Part shown: piece by piece, positions 13,717-21,063 of the stretch
Layout: each line of letters opens with the position of its first letter
Numbering within the stretch: position 1 is the first letter of the stretch
Assembly (NCBI GenBank): GCA_934631055.1
Contig: CAKTXP010000023.1
Location: forward strand, 1-21,184
Reading direction: 5' to 3'
Length of the DNA: 21,184 nucleotides
DNA from: an uncultured Clostridia bacterium
GTDB lineage: Bacteria > Bacillota > Clostridia > Christensenellales > Aristaeellaceae
The notes under the pieces: generated by a model
The model's input: only the letters and a program-made list of their open reading frames with translations
The model's database searches: none
What the model was told of the DNA's origin: nothing
Program-made: the position numbers and the translations under genes

Positions 13717-14655
13717 TTACTTGATCTCCTTGCCGACCGCCTTCAGGCTGGAGCAAAGGTCTTCCTTCATGCGCAGCGCCTCGTCGCGCGCGGCGGCGTC
13801 AAACGCCATGCCCTCGCGCTTCTTCCATGCGCAGAGGATAGAGCGGGACGCGTTGACGATCGCGCCGTTTCCATTCGTGTCAAAGCAGCCCGCGATATCC
13901 GTACCCTTTGCGCCCTGTGCGCCATAACCCGGCACAAGGAAGAACGCATGCGGCATGCGCACGCGCAGTTCAACGCCCTGCTGCGGATAGGTTGCGCCGA
14001 CGACCGCGCCAACGGCGGAATAGCCGCTCTCTCCGCGCGTCTCCTCGCCCCACTCTTCGACCAGATCCGCGACCGCCTGATACAGCGTGCGCCCATCCTC
14101 AAAGCGCATATCCTGAAGCTGACCGGAGGACGGATTGCTCGTCTTGACCAGCACGAACACGCCCGTTCCGTTGTCGCGGCAGGCGTCGGCAAACGGCTTG
14201 ATGCCGTCCACGCCGAGGTAGGGGTTGATGGTCGCGATATCCGCGCCGAAAGCTTTCTGCGCGCCGTCCGGCATATCGGTCTTGCCGACATAGGCGTTGG
14301 CGTAGCAGGCGGCGGTCGCGCCGATGTCGTTGCGCTTCACGTCCGCCATGACGATCAGACCCTTTTCCTGCGCATAGCGGATGGTCTTTTCATAGACCTC
14401 CATGCCCGCCGGTCCATACATTTCGTAGTACGCGACCTGCACCTTGACCGCCGGCACGATGTCATACAGCGCGTCGATCAGGCGCACGTTATAGGCATAG
14501 ACCGCCTTTGACGCATCCTCAAAGGAATGGATGCCCTCCGGCAGGACTTCTTTGACAAAGCTCTCCGGCAGGTATTCAATACGGGTATCGAGTCCCGCAA
14601 CGGTCGGATTCTTGAGTTCAGAGATGCGCGCGGCAAGTTTCTCCATAATATTCAT
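13717..14655 (-). CDS. pyrF: Orotidine 5'-phosphate decarboxylase, subfamily 2
   Basis: PyrF converts OMP to UMP, the last step of the pathway. The catalytic motif ADVKRNDIG is clear, with the Asp/Lys pair of the family, and NPYLGVDG and PGYGAQG follow. The 312-aa length fits subfamily 2 (about 270-310 aa), which is longer than the common 240-aa bacterial form. I chose ATG at 14655, with AAGAAAGGG about 8 bases upstream; an ATG three codons later (14646) is possible. The frame is open for 44 codons further upstream but crosses the hairpin repeat at 14673-14854, so that extension is rejected. The repeat separates it from pyrC; pyrK follows 21 bases on. Confidence 0.96.
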   Translation of the reverse strand: MNIMEKLAARISELKNPTVAGLDTRIEYLPESFVKEVLPEGIHSFEDASKAVYAYNVRLIDALYDIVPAVKVQVAYYEMYGPAGMEVYEKTIRYAQEKGLIVMADVKRNDIGATAACYANAYVGKTDMPDGAQKAFGADIATINPYLGVDGIKPFADACRDNGTGVFVLVKTSNPSSGQLQDMRFEDGRTLYQAVADLVEEWGEETRGESGYSAVGAVVGATYPQQGVELRVRMPHAFFLVPGYGAQGAKGTDIAGCFDTNGNGAIVNASRSILCAWKKREGMAFDAAARDEALRMKEDLCSSLKAVGKEIK

Positions 14656-14672
14656 AGCTGTAACCCTTTCTT

Positions 14673-14854
14673 GGGGACGCTGGGCTGCCGCCCAGACCTG
14701 CTTGGGGATTTCATCCCCAAACCCCATCTCCGCTTCGCGGCGTCCTATTTCACATTTTCTGTTTCCCATTGACCGCTTCGCGGTCAATGAAGTGGAAGGT
14801 GCAGGGAACTCAGTTCCCTGCCGGGGTGTGGGGCAGCGCCCAACGCGTTCCCCC
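14673..14854 (-). repeat. Composite hairpin repeat, copy between pyrC and pyrF
   Basis: Read on the minus strand, modules in order are: GGGGAACGCGTTGGGCGCTGCCCCA; CACCCCG; GCAGGGAA-CTGAG-TTCCCTGC (14801-14821); CACCTTCCACTTC; ATTGACCGC-GAA-GCGGTCAAT (14768-14788); GACGCCGCGAAGCG; GGGGTTTGGGGATGAAATCCCC; and CTGGGCGGCAGCCCAG, directly before the pyrF ribosome binding site. The 3' third is nearly identical to that of the copy before gatC, while the middle hairpins differ in sequence but remain fully paired. Confidence 0.82.
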
Positions 14855-14865
14855 GTCTCCCCCTC

Positions 14866-16149
14866 TCAGCCCTGATAAGCGGCTTTTCCGCCGACCAGCG
14901 TCAGCTCGATCTCGCCGCAGTAACGCTTGCCGTCAAACGGCGTATTCTTGCCCTTGGACAGGAACTTGCTCGCGTCCACGACAATCTCCTTGTCCGGATC
15001 AAGCACGACGACGTCCGCCGGACTGCCGACGCTCAGGCTGCCGCCCTCAACGCCCAGCAGCTTTGCCGGTTTCGTACTCATCCGCTCGATTAGACCAGAC
15101 AGCGTCATCTTGCCGCTCTTGACCAGCATGCTGTTGCTGATGCAGAAAGCGGTTTCAAACCCGCTGATGCCGCTTGCCGCGACGTGGAATTCGCAGCGCT
15201 TCTCGTCCTCGTGATGCGGCGCATGGTCAGTCGCAATGACGTCGATGGTTCCGTCGCAAAGTCCCTCGATGCAGGCAAGCCTGTCCGCTTCCTCGCGAAG
15301 CGGCGGGTTCACGCGGCAGCGGCTGTCGTAGCCGACGACCCACTCATCCGTCGCGCCGATGTAATGCGGCGTCGTCTCCGCCGTCACGCGGACGCCGCGC
15401 GCCTTCGCCTCGCGGACGAGCTGCACGCCGCCGCGCGTGGAGACATGGCACAGGTGGATGCGCTTGCCTTCCGCTTCCGCGACAAGGATGTCTCGCGCGA
15501 TCATGACCTCCTCGGCGGCACGGGTGGTTCCCGGCAAACCGAGCTTGGTGGAGACGAATCCCTCATTCATCACGCCGTCGCCGACGAGGTTCTTGTCCTC
15601 GCTGTGGCTCATGATAAACAGCCCGAAATGGTCGGCGTACTGCATCGCCAGCCGGAAGAGGTTCGAGTTCGATACCGGCTGTCCGTCGTCGGAGATAGCG
15701 ATGATGCCCGCTTCCTTCATCCGTCCGACTTCCGCCATCTCAACGCCCGCCAGCCCCTTGGAGACCGCGCCGACCGGATAAACGCGCACGCCGCTTCCCT
15801 GCGTCTGCGCCTTTTCGATGATGTAGCGCGTCACAGCCGCATTGTCGTTGGTCGGCTTCGTGTTGGGCATGCAGCAGACCGCGGTAAAGCCGCCGTGCGC
15901 CGCCGCGCGCGTGCCGGAAACGATATCCTCTTTATATTCCTGACCCGGATCGCGCAGATGACAGTGCATGTCGATGAAGCCCGGCGCGACGACCTTTCCC
16001 GCCGCGTCATAGACCTCTGCGCCGTCGGCGGAAAGCCCCTCGCCGACCGCCGCGATCCTGCCGTCCTCGATGAGAACATCCGCAACCTTATCCATTCCGT
16101 TGGCGGGGTCGACGACGCGGCCGCCGCGGATCAAAAGCTTTTCCATCAT
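14866..16149 (-). CDS. pyrC: Dihydroorotase, class I
   Basis: PyrC cyclises carbamoyl aspartate to dihydroorotate using zinc. The 427-aa length and the motif DMHCHLRDPGQ (metal ligands His62 and His64) place it in the class I group typical of Gram-positive bacteria. Further expected ligands are Asp154 (ISDDG), His182 (SHSED), His235 (LCHVST) and Asp308 (ATDHAPH). The pyrB stop and the pyrC start overlap in ATGATG, so the ATG is at 16149 or 16146; overlap with pyrB indicates translational coupling. The hairpin repeat follows before pyrF. Confidence 0.97.
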   Translation of the reverse strand: MMEKLLIRGGRVVDPANGMDKVADVLIEDGRIAAVGEGLSADGAEVYDAAGKVVAPGFIDMHCHLRDPGQEYKEDIVSGTRAAAHGGFTAVCCMPNTKPTNDNAAVTRYIIEKAQTQGSGVRVYPVGAVSKGLAGVEMAEVGRMKEAGIIAISDDGQPVSNSNLFRLAMQYADHFGLFIMSHSEDKNLVGDGVMNEGFVSTKLGLPGTTRAAEEVMIARDILVAEAEGKRIHLCHVSTRGGVQLVREAKARGVRVTAETTPHYIGATDEWVVGYDSRCRVNPPLREEADRLACIEGLCDGTIDVIATDHAPHHEDEKRCEFHVAASGISGFETAFCISNSMLVKSGKMTLSGLIERMSTKPAKLLGVEGGSLSVGSPADVVVLDPDKEIVVDASKFLSKGKNTPFDGKRYCGEIELTLVGGKAAYQG

Positions 16150-17066
16150 CCGTTCTCCCTTCTGGTCAGCATGTAGAGCAGCGCCATGCGCACGGCGACG
16201 CCGCTTTCAACCTGCTGCGTAATGACCGACTGACCGCAGTCCGCAACGCTGGATGCGATTTCCACGCCGCGGTTCATTGGGCCGGGGTGCATCACCAGCG
16301 CATTCTTTTTCGCCAGCGCGAGGCGTTCCGGCGTGATCTCCCAATGGTCGCAGTATTCAGCGACGGACGGGAACAGACCCTTCTGCTGGCGTTCGCGCTG
16401 GATGCGCAGACCCATGACCACATCCGCGCCCTCGCAGGCGTCCTCGATGGTCGGGGCGACCGTGCAGCCCAGCTCTTCGATTCGCGGCGGGATGAGCGTC
16501 GGCGGCGCGCAAAGCACGACGTTCGCGCCCATCGTCGTCAGACCGTAGATGTTGCTGCGCGCGACGCGGGAGTGCATCACGTCGCCGCAGATGGCGACCT
16601 TCGCGCCTTCCAGCCCGCCCAGATGCTCACGCATGGTCAGCATATCCAGCAGCGCCTGCGTCGGATGCTCGTTCATACCGTCGCCCGCGTTGATGACGCT
16701 CGCGCGCACATGCTTCGCCAGCAGCGTCGGCGCGCCGCTCATCGGATGGCGGATGATGATGACGTCCGTTCCCATCTGGTCAAGGGTCACGCCGGTGTCA
16801 ATGAGCGTTTCGCCCTTGGCGACGCTCGACGCGCTGGCGGAGATATTCGCCGCTGCCGCGGACATGTACTTGCTCGCCAGCTCGAAGGACATGCGCGTGC
16901 GCGTGGAATTCTCGTAGAACAGGGTCACGATGGATTTGCCCTGCAAGTGTGAGGTCTTTTTGTTGTTCGACCGGACGACCTGACGCATGGTCAGCGCCGT
17001 ATCGAGGATGGAGACGATCTCCTCTCGGCTTACGCCGTCAAGCCCCAGCATGTCTTTGCGCTTCAT
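16146..17066 (-). CDS. pyrB: Aspartate carbamoyltransferase catalytic subunit
   Basis: PyrB joins carbamoyl phosphate and aspartate, the first committed step of pyrimidine synthesis. The 306-aa protein has the carbamoyl phosphate motif STRTR from residue 54, the second signature NEHPTQALLD and the aspartate-side HPGPMNRGVEI. No regulatory pyrI gene is adjacent, so it probably works as a simple trimer as in Bacillus. The ATG is 3 bases after the pyrR stop, and AAGGAG lies inside the end of pyrR. Confidence 0.97.
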   Translation of the reverse strand: MKRKDMLGLDGVSREEIVSILDTALTMRQVVRSNNKKTSHLQGKSIVTLFYENSTRTRMSFELASKYMSAAAANISASASSVAKGETLIDTGVTLDQMGTDVIIIRHPMSGAPTLLAKHVRASVINAGDGMNEHPTQALLDMLTMREHLGGLEGAKVAICGDVMHSRVARSNIYGLTTMGANVVLCAPPTLIPPRIEELGCTVAPTIEDACEGADVVMGLRIQRERQQKGLFPSVAEYCDHWEITPERLALAKKNALVMHPGPMNRGVEIASSVADCGQSVITQQVESGVAVRMALLYMLTRRENG

Positions 17067-17069
17067 CGC

Positions 17070-17630
17070 TTACTCGCTCCTTTTTTCATACAGGACAACG
17101 CTCATGTCGCCGTCAAATTCGGGGACGCGCACGCCGACCAGCTCGCTCTTGCTCGTCGGCAGGTTCTTGCCAACATAGTCCGCGCGGATGGGCAGCTCGC
17201 GGTGTCCTCTGTCCACCATGACCGCCAGCTGGATGCAGCTCGGACGCCCCATGTCGCAGATGGCGTCCATCGCGGCGCGGGCGGTGCGTCCGGAGTACAG
17301 CACGTCGTCCACCATCACGATGCGCGCATCCTGCACCTGAAAGGGCAGATCCGTAGCGTTAACGACCGGATGCTCGGAGAGGATGGACAAGTCGTCCCGA
17401 TAAAACGTGATATCCAGCACGCCGAGCGGCAGCTTGACGCCTTCGACCTGCTCGATCATCTCCTGAAGCATCTTCGCCAGCGTCACGCCCCGGCGCTGAA
17501 TGCCGACCAGCGTCAGGTTCTCCACGCCGTCGTTCTTCTCGATGATCTCGTGCGCGATCCGCCGCAGCGCGCGCGTCATGGCGTTTTCATCCATGATGCT
17601 CGCCTTGAATTCCAGCTTTGTCGTATCCAT
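17070..17630 (-). CDS. pyrR: PyrR bifunctional attenuator protein / uracil phosphoribosyltransferase
   Basis: PyrR binds the leader RNA of pyr operons when UMP or UTP is high and causes termination; it also has weak uracil phosphoribosyltransferase activity. The 186-aa form begins at ATG 17630, where AGGAGG is 7 bases upstream; the ATG six bases earlier would have only one base of spacing. The PRPP-binding motif RIVMVDDVLYSGRTAR is at about 103-118. The basic RNA-binding face is not obvious from sequence alone. It is first in the operon, and its presumed target loop lies in its own leader at 17738-17751. Confidence 0.96.
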   Translation of the reverse strand: MDTTKLEFKASIMDENAMTRALRRIAHEIIEKNDGVENLTLVGIQRRGVTLAKMLQEMIEQVEGVKLPLGVLDITFYRDDLSILSEHPVVNATDLPFQVQDARIVMVDDVLYSGRTARAAMDAICDMGRPSCIQLAVMVDRGHRELPIRADYVGKNLPTSKSELVGVRVPEFDGDMSVVLYEKRSE

Positions 17631-17649
17631 CTGCATTCCTCCTGTACAG

Positions 17650-17683
17650 AAAAAAGCCCTGTTCCTTGAAATCGGAACAGGGC
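17650..17683 (-). terminator. Attenuator terminator before pyrR
   Basis: On the minus strand GCCCTGTTCC and GGAACAGGGC form a perfect 10-bp stem (17656-17683) with an 8-base loop, followed by TTTTTT. It lies between the promoter and pyrR, so it must be regulated or leaky. Confidence 0.93.
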
Positions 17684-17761
17684 AAACAAAGGGAGTACAG
17701 CTTTCCCCCATGCGCATCTTTGTTTTGCCGCCTTACCGACCTCACGGGATCGCTTAAAGGC
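17681..17761 (-). promoter_or_regulatory. PyrR-binding loop and antiterminator in the pyr leader
   Basis: The RNA sequence GAUCCCGUGAGGUC (17738-17751) matches the known PyrR target consensus ARUCCNGNGAGGYU closely. It sits in a hairpin closed by GCCUUUA and UAAGGC (17730-17761). An alternative antiterminator pairs GGCAAAACAAAG (17718-17729) with CUUUGUUUGCC (17681-17691), which includes the first bases of the terminator arm. This is the classic anti-antiterminator / antiterminator / terminator switch of Gram-positive pyr operons. Confidence 0.9.
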
Positions 17762-17780
17762 TTATGGATTTATCGGAATG

Positions 17781-17809
17781 ATTGTATCATCTTTTCAGGC
17801 GTTCGTCAA
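17781..17809 (-). promoter_or_regulatory. Promoter of the pyr operon
   Basis: On the minus strand TTGACG (17804-17809) and TACAAT (17781-17786) are 17 bases apart. Transcription would begin near 17774, just ahead of the PyrR-binding hairpin. Confidence 0.88.
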
Positions 17810-17875
17810 TTCCCCTTTAGCGGCAAAACCAAACTTTCGGGCTGTCTATCGGGATATGCGGGCATATTTTCGGCA

Positions 17876-18130
17876 TTACATTCTGCCGCCGTATACCGGA
17901 AATACGCCGCTCTCTCCATAGCGCTCGATGTGTCTGAAGTATTTCAAGGCTTCCATGTTCTCCGTGGCAGTCTCAAAACCGCCCTGCGCGCTGCCTGCCA
18001 TTTTGCGGACATTCAGCCTTGCCGCCCGCAATACAGGATTCCGGCAATGCCGAATGAACGCCGCAGCAGCCGGTGAGGTTCTTCGGCGCGAATTTACACG
18101 ATTTTCGGGATTGCTCCGTTCTTGTACGCT
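17876..18130 (-). pseudogene. Possible frameshifted gene remnant
   Basis: Three short protein-like stretches occur in successive minus-strand frames. Near 18130-18095 one reads EAYKNGAIPKIV; from about 18095 to 18000 another frame reads KFAPKNLTGCCGVHSALPES and continues with Cys-containing residues; at 18001-17876 a third frame reads MAGSAQGGFETATENM, then EALKYFRHIERYGESGVF, and ends in VYGGRM and a stop. Joined by two frameshifts, they would make the C-terminal part of a Cys-containing protein that I cannot identify. The last frame is also in phase with the upstream gene past its TGA. No ribosome binding site precedes any piece. It could be chance, or two sequencing errors in an intact gene. 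Confidence 0.3.
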
Positions 18131-19039
18131 TCAAAACAGATCCAGCATATTATCCAGATAAACCGCTTCCCGAACGCGCAGCTGATCCTCCGGCTTCACC
18201 ATATAATACAGCAGGAATTCCAGAACCAGCGCGCTGCCCAGCCCCCGCCCTTCGATTTTAAACTGGGAAAAGCCCATCGGCAGATAGGTATTCTGAATAT
18301 CGTCGATGCCGATAAAGCCGGGGTTCGTCATCGCTTTGGAAAAACGATAGCCGCCTTCGGCATCCGGCGCTGTGCAGCGATGCTCCGGGCCTCCCTCGCC
18401 GAGATTCTTCCGGCTGACCGCTTCGTAACAGGCTTTTCTATCCCTGCATCCAAACCAGCAGCACTCGTTGCAGAGAAATTCCACTTTCGCCTTTTCCCGT
18501 CCGCTCAGCGCATCCAGCTGCCCAAACGCCTTATTCAGCCGAAAATCCGGTACGACATACCGGAATTCTTCCCGCTCGACCTCCTGTTTGAACTGCGAAA
18601 ACGCCGTCAGCACTTTGGTCGTCGAGGACACCAAATACAGCTCGTGATATTTTCGTTTCAAATATGCAAGCAGCAGTTCCGAATGGACGATAACGCCGTT
18701 CTCCGGTCTGCCGCTCTCGGCAAACATCCTGCAAAGCGCGTTGCACCGTCTGTCCGCAAGATGTTCTTCCCTGAGCAGGGAATTGCTGAACGTCAGCCGC
18801 GCCGATATTCCGTATTTCCGCGTCAGCGCCAGAACGTCCCGCGGCCCCTGTTCGCCAAAACCGGCGCGCCCGCCGCCCCAGATGCAGTCCGCAGGCGCGC
18901 CGTAGATCGAGCCAATTTCGCACCAGTCGTAGAAGTACTCCCTGTGTTCGCTCCATAACGGAAGAAACCGGCTGTACAGCTCGTAAAACTCAAACAGACC
19001 GGGAAGATGATAATACGCTGTTTTTCTGCATTCGTTCAT
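18131..19039 (-). CDS. Unrecognised Cys-rich protein, possibly peptidase U32 / UbiU-UbiV-like
   Basis: This 302-aa protein has no signal peptide or membrane segment. Residues 115-146 (NGVIVHS, then LYLVSSTTKVLT) look like barrel strands. A cysteine cluster follows with Cys190, Cys193, Cys194, Cys198 and Cys204, and Cys222 further on, dense enough for an iron-sulfur cluster. Near the C terminus MGFSQFKIEGRG (255-266) closely resembles the conserved SFKIEGR segment of U32 family proteins, whose relatives UbiU and UbiV bind [4Fe-4S] clusters and do not act as proteases. I therefore infer a U32-like TIM-barrel Fe-S protein; no closer function is visible. It starts 56 bases after hcp with no terminator between, so the two are probably co-transcribed. 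The ribosome binding site is weak. Confidence 0.75.
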   Translation of the reverse strand: MNECRKTAYYHLPGLFEFYELYSRFLPLWSEHREYFYDWCEIGSIYGAPADCIWGGGRAGFGEQGPRDVLALTRKYGISARLTFSNSLLREEHLADRRCNALCRMFAESGRPENGVIVHSELLLAYLKRKYHELYLVSSTTKVLTAFSQFKQEVEREEFRYVVPDFRLNKAFGQLDALSGREKAKVEFLCNECCWFGCRDRKACYEAVSRKNLGEGGPEHRCTAPDAEGGYRFSKAMTNPGFIGIDDIQNTYLPMGFSQFKIEGRGLGSALVLEFLLYYMVKPEDQLRVREAVYLDNMLDLF

Positions 19040-19095
19040 ATCTTTCGTTCACCCGCTTTATTGTATCACGCCGCCGAAGCCTTTGCCAGACCGAT

Positions 19096-20664
19096 TTATT
19101 CCCCCTGCATCGCCCTCTTTAGATCCTCTTCCGGCGTGCTGATGGGACGGATCTTGTATTTCTCGACCAGCACATTCAGCACGCCCGGAGACAGGAACGC
19201 CGGAAGCGTCGGCCCCAGAATGATATCCTCGATTCCCAGATACAGCAGCGTCAGCAGGACGCACACCGCTTTCTGCTCATACCACGACAGAACGAACGTC
19301 AGCGGCAGGTCGTTGACGCCGCATCCAAACGCCTTGGCAAGCGCCAGCGCAATTTGAATCGCGCTGTACGCGTCGTTGCATTGTCCGCAGTCGAGTATCC
19401 GCGGAATGCCGTCGATATCGCCCAGTTCAAGGTCATTGATACGGTATTTGCCGCATGCCAGCGTGAGGATGAGCGTATCGGGCGGCGTCAGCCGCGCAAA
19501 ATCGGTGTAGTAGCTCCTGCCCGACGCCGCGCCGTCGCATCCGCCGATGAGGAAGAACCGTTTGATCTTTCCGTTCTTTACGAGTTCCACGATCTTTTCC
19601 GCCTGCGAAAGCACGGCGTTATGCGCAAATCCCGTCATGACGGTATCGCCGCCGTTCATGCCCGTCATGTATTTATCCTCGTCATAGCCGCCGCATTCAA
19701 GCGCCTTTTGAATGACCGGCGTGAAATCCTTGTCTTCTCCGATGTGGATCAGTTCAGGATAAGACACGACCGACGTCGTAAACACCCTGTCGGCATAGCT
19801 CTGGCGGACAGGCATCAGGCAGTTGGTCGTAAACAAGATCGGCGCGGGGATATTATGGAATTCCGTCTGCTGATTCTGCCAGCCCGTGCCGAAATTTCCC
19901 TTCAAATGAGGATATTTTTTCAGTTCGGGATAGCCGTGCGCAGGCAGCATCTCGCTGTGGGTATAGATGTTGACGCCCTTTCCCTGCGTCTGCTCAAGCA
20001 GCAGTTTCAGGTCGTGCAGGTCGTGACCACTCACCACGATGAACGGACCTTTTTCAATGGTCAGCGGCACCTGAGTCGGCACAGGGTCTCCGTACGCCTG
20101 CGTATGCGCCGCGTCAAGCATGGCAAGGCATTTCAGATTGACTTCGCCCGTCTTTAAGGCAAGCGCAAGCAGCTCGTCAGGTGCTTTTTCCTCTCCAAGC
20201 GCATACAGCGCCTCGTAAAAGAATCGCGTGACCTCTTCATCCGTCTTTCCCAAGACAAGCGCATGATACGCATACGCCGCCATGCCTTTGATGCCGAAAA
20301 GAATGAGCGATTTAAGCGAACGGATATCCTCGTCAGCTTCCCAGAGCTGGCGCATATCGTAATCTTCTATGCGCTCCGAGCAGACCGTCATGCGCTCGCT
20401 TTCAACTTCCATCTTCAGCTTTTCAATCGTCTCATTGTTGAAGTTCACGTTCGTAATCGTCGTGAAAAGCCCCTTTAGGATCAGCTCATGCGTCCGGTCT
20501 GTCGGCTTTCCGGCTTTCGCCGCTCGTGCCAGACCGATCAGCGCGCCAATCAAGCCATCCTGCATATTCGCCGTATCCGCTTTTTTGCCGCAGACGCCGA
20601 CTTTTCCCTCGCATCCCGTATTATGGGCAGTCTGCTGGCACTGAAAACAGAACATCTCTTTCAT
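19096..20664 (-). CDS. hcp: Hybrid cluster protein (hydroxylamine reductase / NO-stress enzyme)
   Basis: Hcp carries a [4Fe-4S] cluster and a hybrid Fe-S-O cluster, reduces hydroxylamine in vitro and is tied to nitric oxide detoxification and protein nitrosylation. The start at 20664 gives 522 aa, with AGGAGG 7 bases upstream; the frame extends 52 codons upstream through AT-rich promoter DNA and is rejected there. The N-terminal cluster ligands are Cys6, Cys9, Cys18 and Cys25 (CX2CX8CX6C). Hybrid-cluster ligands are all present: His214 in GHDLHDL, Glu238 in THSEML, Cys282 in TTNCLMP, Cys376 in GGCDG, Cys404 in ACGKYR, Cys429 in CGQCND, and Glu463 and Lys465 in SWYEQKA. No hcr reductase gene is adjacent. 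A U32-like gene follows. Confidence 0.97.
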   Translation of the reverse strand: MKEMFCFQCQQTAHNTGCEGKVGVCGKKADTANMQDGLIGALIGLARAAKAGKPTDRTHELILKGLFTTITNVNFNNETIEKLKMEVESERMTVCSERIEDYDMRQLWEADEDIRSLKSLILFGIKGMAAYAYHALVLGKTDEEVTRFFYEALYALGEEKAPDELLALALKTGEVNLKCLAMLDAAHTQAYGDPVPTQVPLTIEKGPFIVVSGHDLHDLKLLLEQTQGKGVNIYTHSEMLPAHGYPELKKYPHLKGNFGTGWQNQQTEFHNIPAPILFTTNCLMPVRQSYADRVFTTSVVSYPELIHIGEDKDFTPVIQKALECGGYDEDKYMTGMNGGDTVMTGFAHNAVLSQAEKIVELVKNGKIKRFFLIGGCDGAASGRSYYTDFARLTPPDTLILTLACGKYRINDLELGDIDGIPRILDCGQCNDAYSAIQIALALAKAFGCGVNDLPLTFVLSWYEQKAVCVLLTLLYLGIEDIILGPTLPAFLSPGVLNVLVEKYKIRPISTPEEDLKRAMQGE

Positions 20665-20839
20665 TTCTGTTCCTCCTGATTTTGTTTTCAGCCCATATTC
20701 TGCCGGAATGACGGGGGGTTTATTCCAAACTATAAATGAGCAAATTTGAAAAAATGCACAAATAAAAAGAAACATCCCGACGTGGTGAATGGTACAATGA
20801 AGTTGCAACAAATCACTCAACTACCCGCCACGAAAGGAG
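20665..20839. other. AT-rich region upstream of hcp, promoter not resolved
   Basis: On the minus strand TATAGT (20730-20735) could serve as the hcp -10 element, but I see no good -35 at the right distance, which would fit control by an activator. On the plus strand TACAAT (20792-20797) could serve the transposase fragment. ATTTG...CAAAT around 20743-20762 is a weak inverted repeat. The outer end of the insertion sequence must lie in this stretch, but I cannot place it. Confidence 0.35.
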
Positions 20840-21061
20840 ATGTCTCATGCCTACAGTGTAAAGCAGTCAGAAGAAATTTGCAAGACCTTAAACACATTAC
20901 GGCTCGGGAATTTTTTATCCGATGTCTATCTGGAACATGTAAAGACCCTGACCCACTCCGTCTTTATGCTCGGATATAAGGGAAAAGTCGTCAATGCCGA
21001 ATTCTTTAGCGAGAAACACAGAACGACGGTTGCACATTTTCTGATACTAATCTCATTCTAA
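20840..21061 (+). pseudogene. N-terminal fragment of a DDE-type transposase
   Basis: The 73-codon frame (YSVKQSEEICKTLNTLRL, then THSVFMLGYKGKVV and EKHRTTVAHFL) looks like the start of an IS4/IS701-like transposase, from memory of similar Clostridial elements. The likeness ends near 21040 and the frame stops at 21059-21061, just before the inverted repeat of another element, so the gene is truncated. The ribosome binding site AAAGGAG (20833-20839) directly abuts the ATG at 20840. It is better spaced for the ATG at 20847, which reads MPTV and then stops. This suggests an early frameshift as well. Confidence 0.6.
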
Positions 21062-21063
21062 AA

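Noticed and set aside
14656..14787. N-terminal extension of pyrF by 44 codons
   Set aside because: It lies in the repeat; OMP decarboxylases of this type do not have such a leader, and the ribosome binding site supports 14655.
17876..19039. Selenocysteine or stop readthrough at the TGA of the U32-like gene
   Set aside because: The frame continues 84 codons past the TGA, but the first part is Arg-rich and unnatural, and no SECIS-like hairpin is evident right after the stop. A frameshifted remnant explains the data better.
20665..20820. N-terminal extension of hcp with a hydrophobic segment
   Set aside because: It is AT-rich upstream DNA; AGGAGG and the canonical start are at 20664, and Hcp is cytosolic.
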